From contig JAQYLI010000004.1 in the NCBI GenBank assembly GCA_028720105.1, positions 1-64,000 on the forward strand: a stretch of DNA of 64,000 nt, given 5' to 3'. How positions within the stretch are numbered: the stretch's first letter is position 1; each line of letters opens with the position of its first letter. Of the stretch, positions 10,067-19,043 are shown piece after piece. Under the pieces are notes generated by a model that saw nothing but the letters and a program-made list of their open reading frames with translations, was not told where the DNA came from and did not search any database. The stretch is from Oscillospiraceae bacterium. GTDB taxonomy: Bacteria; Bacillota; Clostridia; Oscillospirales; Ruminococcaceae. A program made the translations under genes and the position numbers.

Positions 10067-10861
10067 ATGGCTGAAAAAAGGATCCTGACAGATACGCTGT
10101 TATTTGAAAAGAAAAATAAAATAAGCGGTGGGATATATCATAAAATGCAGGTGGATTTTGCCTATAATTCAAATCATATAGAAGGCAGCCGTCTTTCTCA
10201 CGAACAGACGCGATACATCTTTGAGACTCACAGCATTGATGGCACTGCCTTAGTAAATGATGTGTTTGAAGCCGCCAATCATTTCAAATGCTTTGACCTT
10301 GTACTGGATACCGTCAATGAACCGCTGACGGAGGAGTATATAAAAAAGCTGCACTATACTCTGAAAAACGGTCTCATAACAGATAACGCTCCCGAAGCTG
10401 TTATCGGCGATTATAAAAAATATGCAAATATAGTCGGTGAAATTGAAACGACTAAACCGAAAGATGTTCATCAGTCAATGATGACGCTGCTGAAAAATTA
10501 TCAAAATTCAAAGCGGCTTGACCTGTATGATATTGCAAAGTTTCATACAGAATTTGAAAAGATACACCCTTTCTATGACGGCAATGGAAGAGTCGGAAGA
10601 TTACTTATTTTAAAAATGTGTCTTGCAAATAACATCGTACCCTTTTATATCAATGAAGAAAATAAGCTGTTCTATTATACAGGACTTAAAGAGTGGCAGC
10701 TTAATAATAAACCAAACAGGCTTTTAGATGTGTTTTTATCAATGCAGGACGATATGAAGAGCGTACTTGATTACTTTGATATCGAGTATGAGCAGGCTGA
10801 AACAACATCTCGTGAACTTATTGCAAATAGAAATTTAGCTGAAAAGGAGAAACAAGCGTGA
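10067..10861 (+). CDS. Fic-domain protein (predicted AMPylase)
   Basis: HPFYDGNGRVGR core (HPFx2GNGRx2R); N-terminal SNHIEG matches the (S/T)xxxE(G/N) inhibitory motif. Confidence 0.92.
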   Translation: MAEKRILTDTLLFEKKNKISGGIYHKMQVDFAYNSNHIEGSRLSHEQTRYIFETHSIDGTALVNDVFEAANHFKCFDLVLDTVNEPLTEEYIKKLHYTLKNGLITDNAPEAVIGDYKKYANIVGEIETTKPKDVHQSMMTLLKNYQNSKRLDLYDIAKFHTEFEKIHPFYDGNGRVGRLLILKMCLANNIVPFYINEENKLFYYTGLKEWQLNNKPNRLLDVFLSMQDDMKSVLDYFDIEYEQAETTSRELIANRNLAEKEKQA

Positions 10862-11511
10862 AATTTTTCAGTATCGACAGCCCTCTTTATAGGTTTATGC
10901 AGCGTCTTACGGACGTGCTGCTTTTGAATATTCTATGGCTTTTATTCAGCCTGCCCGTAGTGACTATAGGCTGCAGCACCGCTGCCGCGTTTTCGGTGGC
11001 GATGAAATTCGTGGACGAGTCCGAGGGACACATCTGGAACGATTTTATTACTGCGTTCAAGGCAAACTGGAAGCAGGGACTTCCTCTGGGGCTTATTTCC
11101 ATAGTAGCGTTCATAGCGGTATATCTTGATTTTACCATTGCAAATCAGGTGGAGAACAGCCTGCCCTTTCTGATAGTGGGATTCCTTACGGCGTTTTTCC
11201 TGCTGTTTAGCCTGCTGTATGTGTTCCCCCTTATCGTCAGATATGAAAATACCATTCCCAATAGTCTCAAAAACTCCTTTCGCCTGGGAATGAAGCATAT
11301 CGGAAGAACCTTTCTGCTTATAATTATCGTGGCACTTGAGCTTCTGCTCATATTCTGGAACGAGATAACCCTGTTTGTGGGGGCGCTTATCGGTCCTGCC
11401 TGCATAATCTACACCATAAGCGGCACCGCAATGCACATTTTCAGAGAGACGGAAAAGGACCCCGGTGCGGTATCAAATCCCGAAAAGCTTCACGAGCACG
11501 ACGGGCAGTAA
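10858..11511 (+). CDS. YesL-family (DUF624) membrane protein
   Basis: Multi-TM, N-terminal MQRLTDVLLLNILWLLFSLPVVTIGCSTAA; GTG start overlaps the Fic stop (GTGA). Confidence 0.85.
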   Translation: MKFFSIDSPLYRFMQRLTDVLLLNILWLLFSLPVVTIGCSTAAAFSVAMKFVDESEGHIWNDFITAFKANWKQGLPLGLISIVAFIAVYLDFTIANQVENSLPFLIVGFLTAFFLLFSLLYVFPLIVRYENTIPNSLKNSFRLGMKHIGRTFLLIIIVALELLLIFWNEITLFVGALIGPACIIYTISGTAMHIFRETEKDPGAVSNPEKLHEHDGQ

Positions 11512-11516
11512 AAATT

Positions 11517-11560
11517 CATCCCGATATCCGGCAATTAGCTGATATCGGGATGTGTTTTTT
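11517..11560 (+). terminator. Intrinsic terminator
   Basis: CATCCCGATATC/GATATCGGGATG stem followed by TGTTTTTTT. Confidence 0.85.
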
Positions 11561-11665
11561 TATCGGAAGCAGGTTCATAGGGGGCAAAAAATCCATCGTC
11601 GCGGAGACAAAATTACTGTCTCCCGCAAATCCACAGCGCGACCTCGCCGCGGGTCGACACCCGCA

Positions 11666-12577
11666 TCAGAAAAAGCTTAGCTGCTCCTGCTCATAATCCC
11701 GCTTTGAAGCGGAAATTATATCCTGCATTTTGTAAAGCAGACCCAGCCGCTCACATTCGGCGGTGAAGCTTCTCCACAGTCTGTCCACATTTGGTGAGGT
11801 ACATTCGTAGGAATATCCGAAGGCTTCAAAGTATCTTTGTGACAGTCTCTCTCCGGGGAACAGCTCGTCTATTTTCCTGAGATAATATTCACGCTGGCTG
11901 CCTCTTAATGTCATACCGAATGCGGGATAGATGAATTTCACTCCCGCCTCGGCTCCTTTGCGGACTATCTTTACGATATTATCCTCGCTGTCCTCGATAA
12001 AGGGCAGGACGGGCATAAGAGTTATTCCCGTGAATATCCCTGCTTCGGACAGCTCCGCAAGGGCGCTGAAACGCTCGGAGGACAGGCTCACATTCGGCTC
12101 GATAATGCGGCTGAGACTGTCCTCGGCGGCGGTTACGGTAAGCTTGCACATCATAGGAGAGTGTTCCTTTATGGCAAGAAAAATGTCCTTGTCTCTGGTC
12201 ATAAGGCTGCTTTTTGAGAGGATAACACAGCCGAAGCCGTAGTCGTTTATTAGCTCAAGGGCGTGACGGGTCAGGAGGGCTTTTTCCTCAAAGGGATTGT
12301 ATGGGTCGCTCATGGAGCCTGTGCCGATAACTCCCGTATGGGCTTTGTGCCTCAGTTCATACCGAAGCAGCTCAAGGGAATTTGCCTTGCACCGCACCTT
12401 GTCAAAATCCTCGATACCGTAGCAATCGCTTCTGCTGTCGCAGTAAATGCAGCCGTGACAGCAGCCACGGTACAGGTTCATATTGTAGTCCGTGCCGAAC
12501 CAGCCCGAGGATTTGTTTTTGTGAAGTATAGACCTTGCTTCAACGCTTTCCATAGAACACCCTCTCCCGTAAAACAA
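11666..12577 (-). CDS. SPL-family radical SAM protein
   Basis: NLYRGCCHGCIYCDSR (CxxxCxxC) and VIGTGSMSDPYNPFE. Confidence 0.9.
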   Translation of the reverse strand: MFYGRGCSMESVEARSILHKNKSSGWFGTDYNMNLYRGCCHGCIYCDSRSDCYGIEDFDKVRCKANSLELLRYELRHKAHTGVIGTGSMSDPYNPFEEKALLTRHALELINDYGFGCVILSKSSLMTRDKDIFLAIKEHSPMMCKLTVTAAEDSLSRIIEPNVSLSSERFSALAELSEAGIFTGITLMPVLPFIEDSEDNIVKIVRKGAEAGVKFIYPAFGMTLRGSQREYYLRKIDELFPGERLSQRYFEAFGYSYECTSPNVDRLWRSFTAECERLGLLYKMQDIISASKRDYEQEQLSFF

Positions 12578-12743
12578 TTTTTCCTGTTTCTATTATATCA
12601 GTTTTTCAAAGTCCCCGTCAACCGCCCTTCGATTTTTGCGGAAAAAATATTTAACAAAATTTCCTCTGTTTTTTTGTTGACAAATACTCCTAAATACGAT
12701 AATCTATCATAGTATATATTTTAAGGAAATCGAGGAAATTAAA

Positions 12744-14096
12744 GTGCGAGAGCTTACTTCGGGAAATCCCGCAAAAATGATATTTGCCTTTGCCGTGCCG
12801 ATCGCGCTGGGAAGCCTTTTTCAGCAGCTTTACAGTATGATAGATACGGTGATCGTGGGCAGGACTGTGGGCGTTGAAGCCATTGCCGCCCTTGGCTCCA
12901 CAAGCTACATATCAAATCTCATAATCGGCTTTATGTCGGGACTCACAAATGGCTTTGCCATTATCACCGCCCGTCATTTCGGCGCGGGAGACTATGTTAA
13001 AATGCGCCGCTCCGTGGCAGGAACCATTATCCTCGGACTTTCCGTATCGGCTGTTTTTACGGTGGTGAGCCTTGTTTTTCTCCGTCCGTTCCTGCGGATA
13101 CTGAACACCCCCGAGGAGATATTTGAGACCGCATACAGCTATATTTCCGTTATACTCCTGTTTATGACTGCGGCTATGCTTTACAATATGTCCGCAGGCG
13201 TGCTGAGAGCGGTGGGGGACAGCGTAACGCCCCTTGTTTTTCTGATTTTTTCCTCATTTATAAACATCGGGCTTGATATCCTGTTTATCGCAAAGCTGGG
13301 CTTCGGCGTAAGGGGCGCTGCCTATGCAACGGTAATTTCACAGGGCTTTTCCTTTGTGATGTGCTGTATTTACATCTGCATAAGATTTCCCTATCTTATT
13401 CCCAAAAAGGACGAGCTGAAAGTGACCCTTGCCGAGCTGTCCGAGCTTATGGCAATGGGACTTTCCCTTGCGCTTATGTTCTCCATAGTGGAGATAGGCT
13501 CCCTTATTCTCCAGAGAGCAATCAACAATTTCGGCACCGACACCATTGCCGCCCACACTGCCGCAAGGAAGATATCAAGTATCTTAATGCTGCCCTACAG
13601 TGCATTCGGCTCAGCCTGCGCTACATATTGCAGTCAGAACCTGGGCGCAGGCAGACCCGAAAGAGTTGGAAAGGGAATAAAGAGCGCCATACTTATGTGC
13701 TGGGTATGGTCGGCAGGGGCTGTGGCAGTGGGATATCTTTTCGCTCCTGCCATTGTAAGCTGGATAGCGGGCACGGACGAGGTGTTTATTGTGGAGCTTG
13801 CTTCAAAATATATGAGGGTGAACACGCCGTTTTACTTTATTCTCGCTGTTCTTATCGTAATGCGAAGCTCACTGCAGGGACTTGGACGAAAGACTGTACC
13901 CGTTGCCAGCAGCGTTATCGAGATGATAGGCAAAGCAGTGGTGGCATTTGCCGCCGCGCCTGTGCTGGGCTATTTCGGGGTAATGATATCCGAGCCAATC
14001 GTGTGGTTCTTTATGACAGTTCTCCTTGTGTGGGGATATGCAAGGGACAGGGAGCTTGTGAGAGAGACTTTTGTAAAAGAAAAGAAAAAGGCTTGA
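12744..14096 (+). CDS. MATE-family efflux transporter
   Basis: 12 TM layout; MIDTVIVGRTVGVEAIAALGST; first codon may be GTG 12744. Confidence 0.93.
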   Translation: MRELTSGNPAKMIFAFAVPIALGSLFQQLYSMIDTVIVGRTVGVEAIAALGSTSYISNLIIGFMSGLTNGFAIITARHFGAGDYVKMRRSVAGTIILGLSVSAVFTVVSLVFLRPFLRILNTPEEIFETAYSYISVILLFMTAAMLYNMSAGVLRAVGDSVTPLVFLIFSSFINIGLDILFIAKLGFGVRGAAYATVISQGFSFVMCCIYICIRFPYLIPKKDELKVTLAELSELMAMGLSLALMFSIVEIGSLILQRAINNFGTDTIAAHTAARKISSILMLPYSAFGSACATYCSQNLGAGRPERVGKGIKSAILMCWVWSAGAVAVGYLFAPAIVSWIAGTDEVFIVELASKYMRVNTPFYFILAVLIVMRSSLQGLGRKTVPVASSVIEMIGKAVVAFAAAPVLGYFGVMISEPIVWFFMTVLLVWGYARDRELVRETFVKEKKKA

Positions 14097-14121
14097 CAAA
14101 TCCGGAACACTGTGCTATAAT
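14093..14121 (+). promoter_or_regulatory. Consensus sigma-A promoter upstream of the ABC-F leader
   Basis: TTGACA (14093-14098), 17 bp, TATAAT (14116-14121); -35 overlaps the MATE stop codon. Confidence 0.85.
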
Positions 14122-14156
14122 GACATCATCAAAACGGACAAGGAGTGTGTGTTAAG

Positions 14157-14168
14157 ATGCGTAAGTAA
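14157..14168 (+). CDS. Putative 3-codon leader ORF (MRK*)
   Basis: ATG CGT AAG TAA, preceded by AAGGAG at 14140-14145. Confidence 0.5.
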   Translation: MRK

Positions 14169-14480
14169 TTTCCGATAATTTTTGTAATGCATACATTTTT
14201 GAGCCGCATTTTTATGTGGTGTGTTTGCCGTGCAATTTTATTCGGGAATTATAGCTTATTTAACTGTCTGTCCGTCAGCTTTCAGACATATGGCAAGGTG
14301 GGCAAGTTTGAAAATCAAAGATTTTCAAACCGAGTTTTGTTTCTATGGCTATGGCTGTAAAACAGCCTGCCAAAGATTTCCTGACGGAAACCACAAAACT
14401 CTTATGAAAGAAATGGTCATATTTATGCGCATTTTGTCTTTTTCTGAAATTTCCCGAATTATCGGTATATGAACGGTTAT

Positions 14481-14514
14481 GGCAGCTTTGGGCTTTTCCC
14501 GAAGCTGCCTTTTT
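14481..14514 (+). terminator. Attenuator terminator in the ABC-F leader
   Basis: GGCAGCTTTGGG-CTTTT-CCCGAAGCTGCC followed by TTTTT, 33 nt before the ABC-F start codon. Confidence 0.85.
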
Positions 14515-14547
14515 GGCGTTTGTACGGCGATGAAAGGGGGATATTTT

Positions 14548-16041
14548 ATGTCTGTTATTTCTATAAACGATCTCAGCTTCGGTTATGACGGGGCTGAGGA
14601 AAATATTTTTGAGAATGTGAATTTACAGCTTGATACGTGCTGGAGACTTGGTCTCACAGGGCGAAACGGCAGGGGAAAGACCACTCTTCTGCGGCTTCTG
14701 ACGGGTGAGCTTGAGTATCGGGGCAAAATTACCGCATCGGTGAATTTTTACCGTTTCCCCTACCGCCCCGAGGACGAGAGCCTGCCTGCTTTGGAAATTA
14801 TCCGAAGCATATGCAGGGACAGGGAGGAATGGGAGATAGACTGCGAGCTGTCACAGCTTGGGCTTGATGTGAGCATTACCGAAAGACCCTTCTGCACTCT
14901 TTCGGGGGGCGAGCGGACAAAGCTGCTGCTCGGGGCAATGTTTCTTGCGGAAAATCGTTTCCTGCTAATTGACGAGCCTACAGATAACCTTGACGCAGAT
15001 ACAAGAGAGACGGTGGGGGATTATTTATCATCCAAAAGCGGCTTTATCCTTGTGTCCCACGACAGAGCGCTGCTTGACCGCTGCACCGACCATATTTTAA
15101 GCATTAACCGAACCGGCATTTCCGTTACCAAGGGGAATTACAGCGTTTGGCAGCGTGAAAAGGAGCTTTCCGACAGCAGAGAGCTTGAGGAAAACAGGAG
15201 ACTGCGAAAGGAGATAGGTAGGCTCACTGACGCGGCAAGGCGCAGTGCCGAATGGGCAGACCGCTCCGAGCGGAAAAAGATAGGCTTTGACCCCACGAAA
15301 ACGGAAAAATCCCTTACACGCCGTGCATACGAGGGGGCAAAATCCAAAAAGGCAATGGCAAGAGCGAAAGCCTTTGAGGACAGAAGCCTTAAAGCGGCGG
15401 AGGAGAAGTCAAAGCTTTTAAAGGAGATAGAAAAGGCTGACACCATAACCGTTTCGCCCCTTAAATTTCACGGGGAGGTTATTCTGAGCGCCGAGAGCTT
15501 TGGGCTTGCCTACGGGGAAAGACAGCTTTTTGAAGAACTGTCCTTTACGCTGAGACAGGGCGGCACTGTTGCCCTCTGCGGAAAAAACGGCTGCGGAAAA
15601 TCCTCATTCCTCAGATACATCTGCGGCGAAAGGGAGGGCATTACCTCTTCGGGAAGGCTTATTCTTCCCTCGGGAGTTATAATCTCCTATGCGCCCCAGA
15701 ATGCCGATCATCTCAGAGGTACACTCCCTGAATATGCGGACAGGGCTTCGGTGGACTATACCTTATTTCTCACAATTCTCCGCAAGCTTGATTTCGGCAG
15801 GCAGCAGTTTTCAAAGCGTCTCGAGGATATGAGCGCAGGACAGCGGAAGAAAGCGCTTCTTGCGGCAAGCCTTGCTTCAAGGGCACATTTATACGTATGG
15901 GACGAGCCGCTGAATTTTATTGACGTTATTTCCCGAACTCAGATAGAGGAGCTTATAAAAAGCTGCCGCCCCACTCTTATTTTTGCCGAGCACGATGAGA
16001 TGTTCAGAAAAAATGTGGGAGCGGAGGAGATTTATCTATAA
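14548..16041 (+). CDS. ABC-F ATPase, Lsa-like (ribosomal protection type)
   Basis: Two ATPase domains; LTGRNGRGKTTLL, LSGGERTKLLL; N-terminus ISINDLSFGYDGAEENIFENVNLQLDTCWRLGLTGRNGRGKTT is Lsa-like; AAAGGGGG before ATG 14548. Confidence 0.88.
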   Translation: MSVISINDLSFGYDGAEENIFENVNLQLDTCWRLGLTGRNGRGKTTLLRLLTGELEYRGKITASVNFYRFPYRPEDESLPALEIIRSICRDREEWEIDCELSQLGLDVSITERPFCTLSGGERTKLLLGAMFLAENRFLLIDEPTDNLDADTRETVGDYLSSKSGFILVSHDRALLDRCTDHILSINRTGISVTKGNYSVWQREKELSDSRELEENRRLRKEIGRLTDAARRSAEWADRSERKKIGFDPTKTEKSLTRRAYEGAKSKKAMARAKAFEDRSLKAAEEKSKLLKEIEKADTITVSPLKFHGEVILSAESFGLAYGERQLFEELSFTLRQGGTVALCGKNGCGKSSFLRYICGEREGITSSGRLILPSGVIISYAPQNADHLRGTLPEYADRASVDYTLFLTILRKLDFGRQQFSKRLEDMSAGQRKKALLAASLASRAHLYVWDEPLNFIDVISRTQIEELIKSCRPTLIFAEHDEMFRKNVGAEEIYL

Positions 16042-16050
16042 TTTGAATAC

Positions 16051-16092
16051 ATTGAGCCGCTGTACTGTCGTGTACGGCGGCTCAATATTTTT
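16051..16092 (+). terminator. Intrinsic terminator after the ABC-F gene
   Basis: ATTGAGCCGC/GCGGCTCAAT stem then T-tract. Confidence 0.8.
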
Positions 16093-16114
16093 TTCAAATT
16101 TTTTCAAAAAACTC

Positions 16115-16175
16115 TTGACATCATAGATACGCTGTGATATACTGTGTATATACTGATATACACAGTATATCACAG
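16115..16175 (+). promoter_or_regulatory. Promoter with embedded perfect palindromic operator (GntR/YtrA type)
   Basis: TTGACA 16115-16120, 17 bp, TATACT 16138-16143; arms CTGTGATATACTGTGTATAT (16132-16151) and ATATACACAGTATATCACAG (16156-16175) are exact reverse complements. Confidence 0.85.
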
Positions 16176-16190
16176 TAAGGAGATGATAAC

Positions 16191-16565
16191 ATAAACATCG
16201 TTCTTAATCCGACTGCTGACAAGCCAATGTATGAGCAGATAAAGGAGTATATACGTCAGGCGGTCATGAGCGGCGAGCTTAAAAATAACGAGCTTCTGCC
16301 CAGCGTAAGGCAGCTTGCGGCGCAGCTCTCCGTCAGTGCAATAACGGTAAAGCGCGCATATTCCGACCTTGAGCACGAGGGGATAATTTACACCTCCGCA
16401 GGCAAGGGCACCTTTGTGAGAGCCCCCGACAAAAGCGCAGTTATGGAGCAGTATAAACAAAGGCGGCTTGCGGAATTTTCTCAGTATGCGGACAAAATGC
16501 TCTCAGAGGGGTTTACAGCCGAGGAGCTTATCGGCGCAATAAATAACATAATCGAGAGGAAGTAA
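16191..16565 (+). CDS. GntR-family (YtrA subfamily) transcriptional regulator, apparent ATA start
   Basis: AAGGAG(16177-16182)-8 nt-ATA AAC ATC GTT CTT AAT CCG ACT GCT GAC AAG CCA ATG TAT GAG CAG ATA; the first in-frame ATG (16227) would delete the expected N-terminus. Confidence 0.85.
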   Translation: MNIVLNPTADKPMYEQIKEYIRQAVMSGELKNNELLPSVRQLAAQLSVSAITVKRAYSDLEHEGIIYTSAGKGTFVRAPDKSAVMEQYKQRRLAEFSQYADKMLSEGFTAEELIGAINNIIERK

Positions 16566-16569
16566 TTCT

Positions 16570-17439
16570 ATGGAAAATATTCTTGAGATAAAGGAACTTA
16601 ATAAAAAATTTGCGGACAGTAAATTTTCAATGCACGATATAAATTTATCCCTGCCAAAGGGCGTGATAATGGGACTTATCGGAGAAAACGGCGCAGGCAA
16701 GACCACTCTTATAAGGCTTATTATGAACATCTACGGCAGGTCGGGCGGCAGCGTTACAGCCTTTGACGGGCTTGACAACGTTAAAAACGAGCCCGAGTTC
16801 AAAAACAAGTTAGGCTTCGTTGCGGACGAGGATTATCTTTACATAAACACAACGGTGGCAAAGACCGCAAAGGCTTTTTCCTATGCCTTTGACAACTGGG
16901 ACGACGGCATTTTTAAAAAATATATGGATATGTGGCAGATAGACGTTAAGAAAAAATGCGGCGAGCTTTCAAAGGGTATGAAAACAAAGGTAATGCTTGC
17001 CCTTGCCCTTGCCCACAAGCCGGAGCTTCTTATCCTCGACGAGCCTACGGCGGGTCTTGACCCTGCGGCGAGAATTGAAATGCTTGATATTCTCCGTGAA
17101 TTTGTTTCCGACGGGGAGCGTTCCGTTCTCTTTTCTACTCACATTACGGGAGACCTTGACAAGGTGGCGGATTACATTGCCCTTATGATAGACGGACACA
17201 TTCACGAGGTCATTTCAGCAGACGAGGCGCAGGAAAAATATGCGGTGGTTTCGGGAGACAAGCGTGAAATGCTCCCTGCCGTTCTCATCGGCGCAAAGAC
17301 AACGGACATCGGCTTTGAAGCGCTGGTGCTTCGGAAAAATGCAGAGATGTTTAAAAACGTTACCGTCCGCACTCCCAATTTTGAGGATATCCTTGTTCAC
17401 ACCATTTTGCAGAACAGAGAAAACAGGCGAAACGGCTGA
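16570..17439 (+). CDS. ABC transporter ATP-binding protein (YtrB-like)
   Basis: Walker A GENGAGKTT, LSKGMKTKVMLALALAHKPELLILDEPTAGLD. Confidence 0.93.
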   Translation: MENILEIKELNKKFADSKFSMHDINLSLPKGVIMGLIGENGAGKTTLIRLIMNIYGRSGGSVTAFDGLDNVKNEPEFKNKLGFVADEDYLYINTTVAKTAKAFSYAFDNWDDGIFKKYMDMWQIDVKKKCGELSKGMKTKVMLALALAHKPELLILDEPTAGLDPAARIEMLDILREFVSDGERSVLFSTHITGDLDKVADYIALMIDGHIHEVISADEAQEKYAVVSGDKREMLPAVLIGAKTTDIGFEALVLRKNAEMFKNVTVRTPNFEDILVHTILQNRENRRNG

Positions 17440-17453
17440 AAGGGGTATTACTT

Positions 17454-18188
17454 ATGACAGCTAAGCAATTTGGTAAGTCTGTAGAGACATTAAACGGCTT
17501 TCGATTTTGGGATAATGCGCTTATCGCTGTAATGGGTCTGTGCCTTATGGCACCCGTTCCCTTTGCGTTTGTAAATTATAATATTCTTACGGTGTTCCGG
17601 GCAATGTTTGCGGTGACTTTTTATTTCTGGGACTATTATCATATTGAGCTTGACCCCGCATATCCCGTTTCTCAGAGAAAGAGCAGCGACGGTCAGGATC
17701 TGTCTTTGGCAAATAACCGTAAGATAATCATGGGGGCAGCCGTATTTCCGGGAACAAGAAAAACAGCAGTAAAGGCATATCAGAACAAGCGGCTTGCGGT
17801 TTCGCTCATACTTACGGCAGGACTTGTTATTCAGGGGATAATGCTTTTTAATTGCAAGGAGCCTATCCATTCCACACCGCTTATACTTTCGGATATTTTT
17901 ATTGTGTCCGCATACTGCATAAACTACATTGCCATTGCAGTAAGAAAGGGTCTCGGCAGCAGCGGCGCAAGGCGTTTTACGGGTACGATGATATTGTGCT
18001 TTTCCTTTGCCGCTCTGACACAGATAAACCGTGATATTCCCGATGATAAGCCCATGGGTGCAGGCGTAATTATGCTTTTTAACGCCTTCGTTACTCTTGC
18101 GGTAAGCCTTATCTGCTATTTCAAATGTCTCAGAGACGCAGAAAATACCGCCCGAAACGGCGAGAAGATAGGAGAGGAAAAATTATGA
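17454..18188 (+). CDS. Membrane protein of the YtrB-type ABC locus
   Basis: Multi-TM protein, operonic spacing. Confidence 0.65.
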   Translation: MTAKQFGKSVETLNGFRFWDNALIAVMGLCLMAPVPFAFVNYNILTVFRAMFAVTFYFWDYYHIELDPAYPVSQRKSSDGQDLSLANNRKIIMGAAVFPGTRKTAVKAYQNKRLAVSLILTAGLVIQGIMLFNCKEPIHSTPLILSDIFIVSAYCINYIAIAVRKGLGSSGARRFTGTMILCFSFAALTQINRDIPDDKPMGAGVIMLFNAFVTLAVSLICYFKCLRDAENTARNGEKIGEEKL

Positions 18189-18955
18189 CAGTTTCACAGT
18201 ACAGAAAAGCCGCAAGGGCATTTACAAACAGCTCGGTAAATCTGCTTTATGTGATGTCAATTGTAATGGTTGTCCTGTTTTCATTTTTTCCGTCTGTGGC
18301 AGTATTTTTTGACGGAGCTTCTTTTTCATATGCATATTTTATTATGTTTCTGCTTATGATGTACACAATTGCTCAGATGACTTTAAGCGAAAGTCACCCC
18401 GTATTTGAGGGGACGCAGAAGCCGAAAAAAGGTCTGACCCTTTCGGATATGCGTGGCAGAACCGCACTGTATCAGCTTCCCGCCGGACGTGAGACTGTTG
18501 TGCGGTCTTATATCGGCATTGACAGAGCGTTAAGCGGTATGATATTCCTTTCGGCGGCGTTTTTCGGAGCGGTGCTTATAATAAAGCCTGCCGCACTTAT
18601 CTTTTCGGCATCGGTCTTTATGACATATCTGGTACTGTCATATTTCGTACTGAAAATGGCAGATCTGCTCAGAAGCGGCGCACCCGAAAAAACATTACGG
18701 TTAAGGCAGATCATCTATACCTTTTCCGGTATTCATGTATGGGTATTTATTCTGTTTGACGACAAGCTTGACGGACTGATGACCGTCTCTGCCGCTTCAA
18801 ATCCTGTTCCCTCGGTGATATGCGGCATACTCTGCATTATCCTCGGTATCGTCTCAATGGTAATTATGAGCAGGCTTTACAAAAAACTGCTTGAGGACTG
18901 CCAAAACCGCTCAATATCGGGCGAGCTTATTGAAAGGAATGATGAAAATGCATAA
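18185..18955 (+). CDS. Membrane protein of the same locus
   Basis: ATG 18185 overlaps the upstream stop; multi-TM; C-terminus ENA* overlaps next start. Confidence 0.65.
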   Translation: MTVSQYRKAARAFTNSSVNLLYVMSIVMVVLFSFFPSVAVFFDGASFSYAYFIMFLLMMYTIAQMTLSESHPVFEGTQKPKKGLTLSDMRGRTALYQLPAGRETVVRSYIGIDRALSGMIFLSAAFFGAVLIIKPAALIFSASVFMTYLVLSYFVLKMADLLRSGAPEKTLRLRQIIYTFSGIHVWVFILFDDKLDGLMTVSAASNPVPSVICGILCIILGIVSMVIMSRLYKKLLEDCQNRSISGELIERNDENA

Positions 18956-19043
18956 GGCTGTGAAGTCCCTTGCTTCGGGATATATCCTTTTTAATTTCTA
19001 CATTTCCCCTGTTGCCGCCGCTTTGCTCCCCATTTATATGATG
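18740..19043 (+). repeat. Tandem duplication unit 1 (period 325 bp)
   Basis: Aligns at constant offset 325 with 19065-19368; best match from 18806 onward. Confidence 0.85.

Noticed and set aside
14221-14472. 83-aa ORF in the ABC-F leader
   Set aside because: No SD, overlaps the conserved pairing segments; interpreted as structured leader RNA
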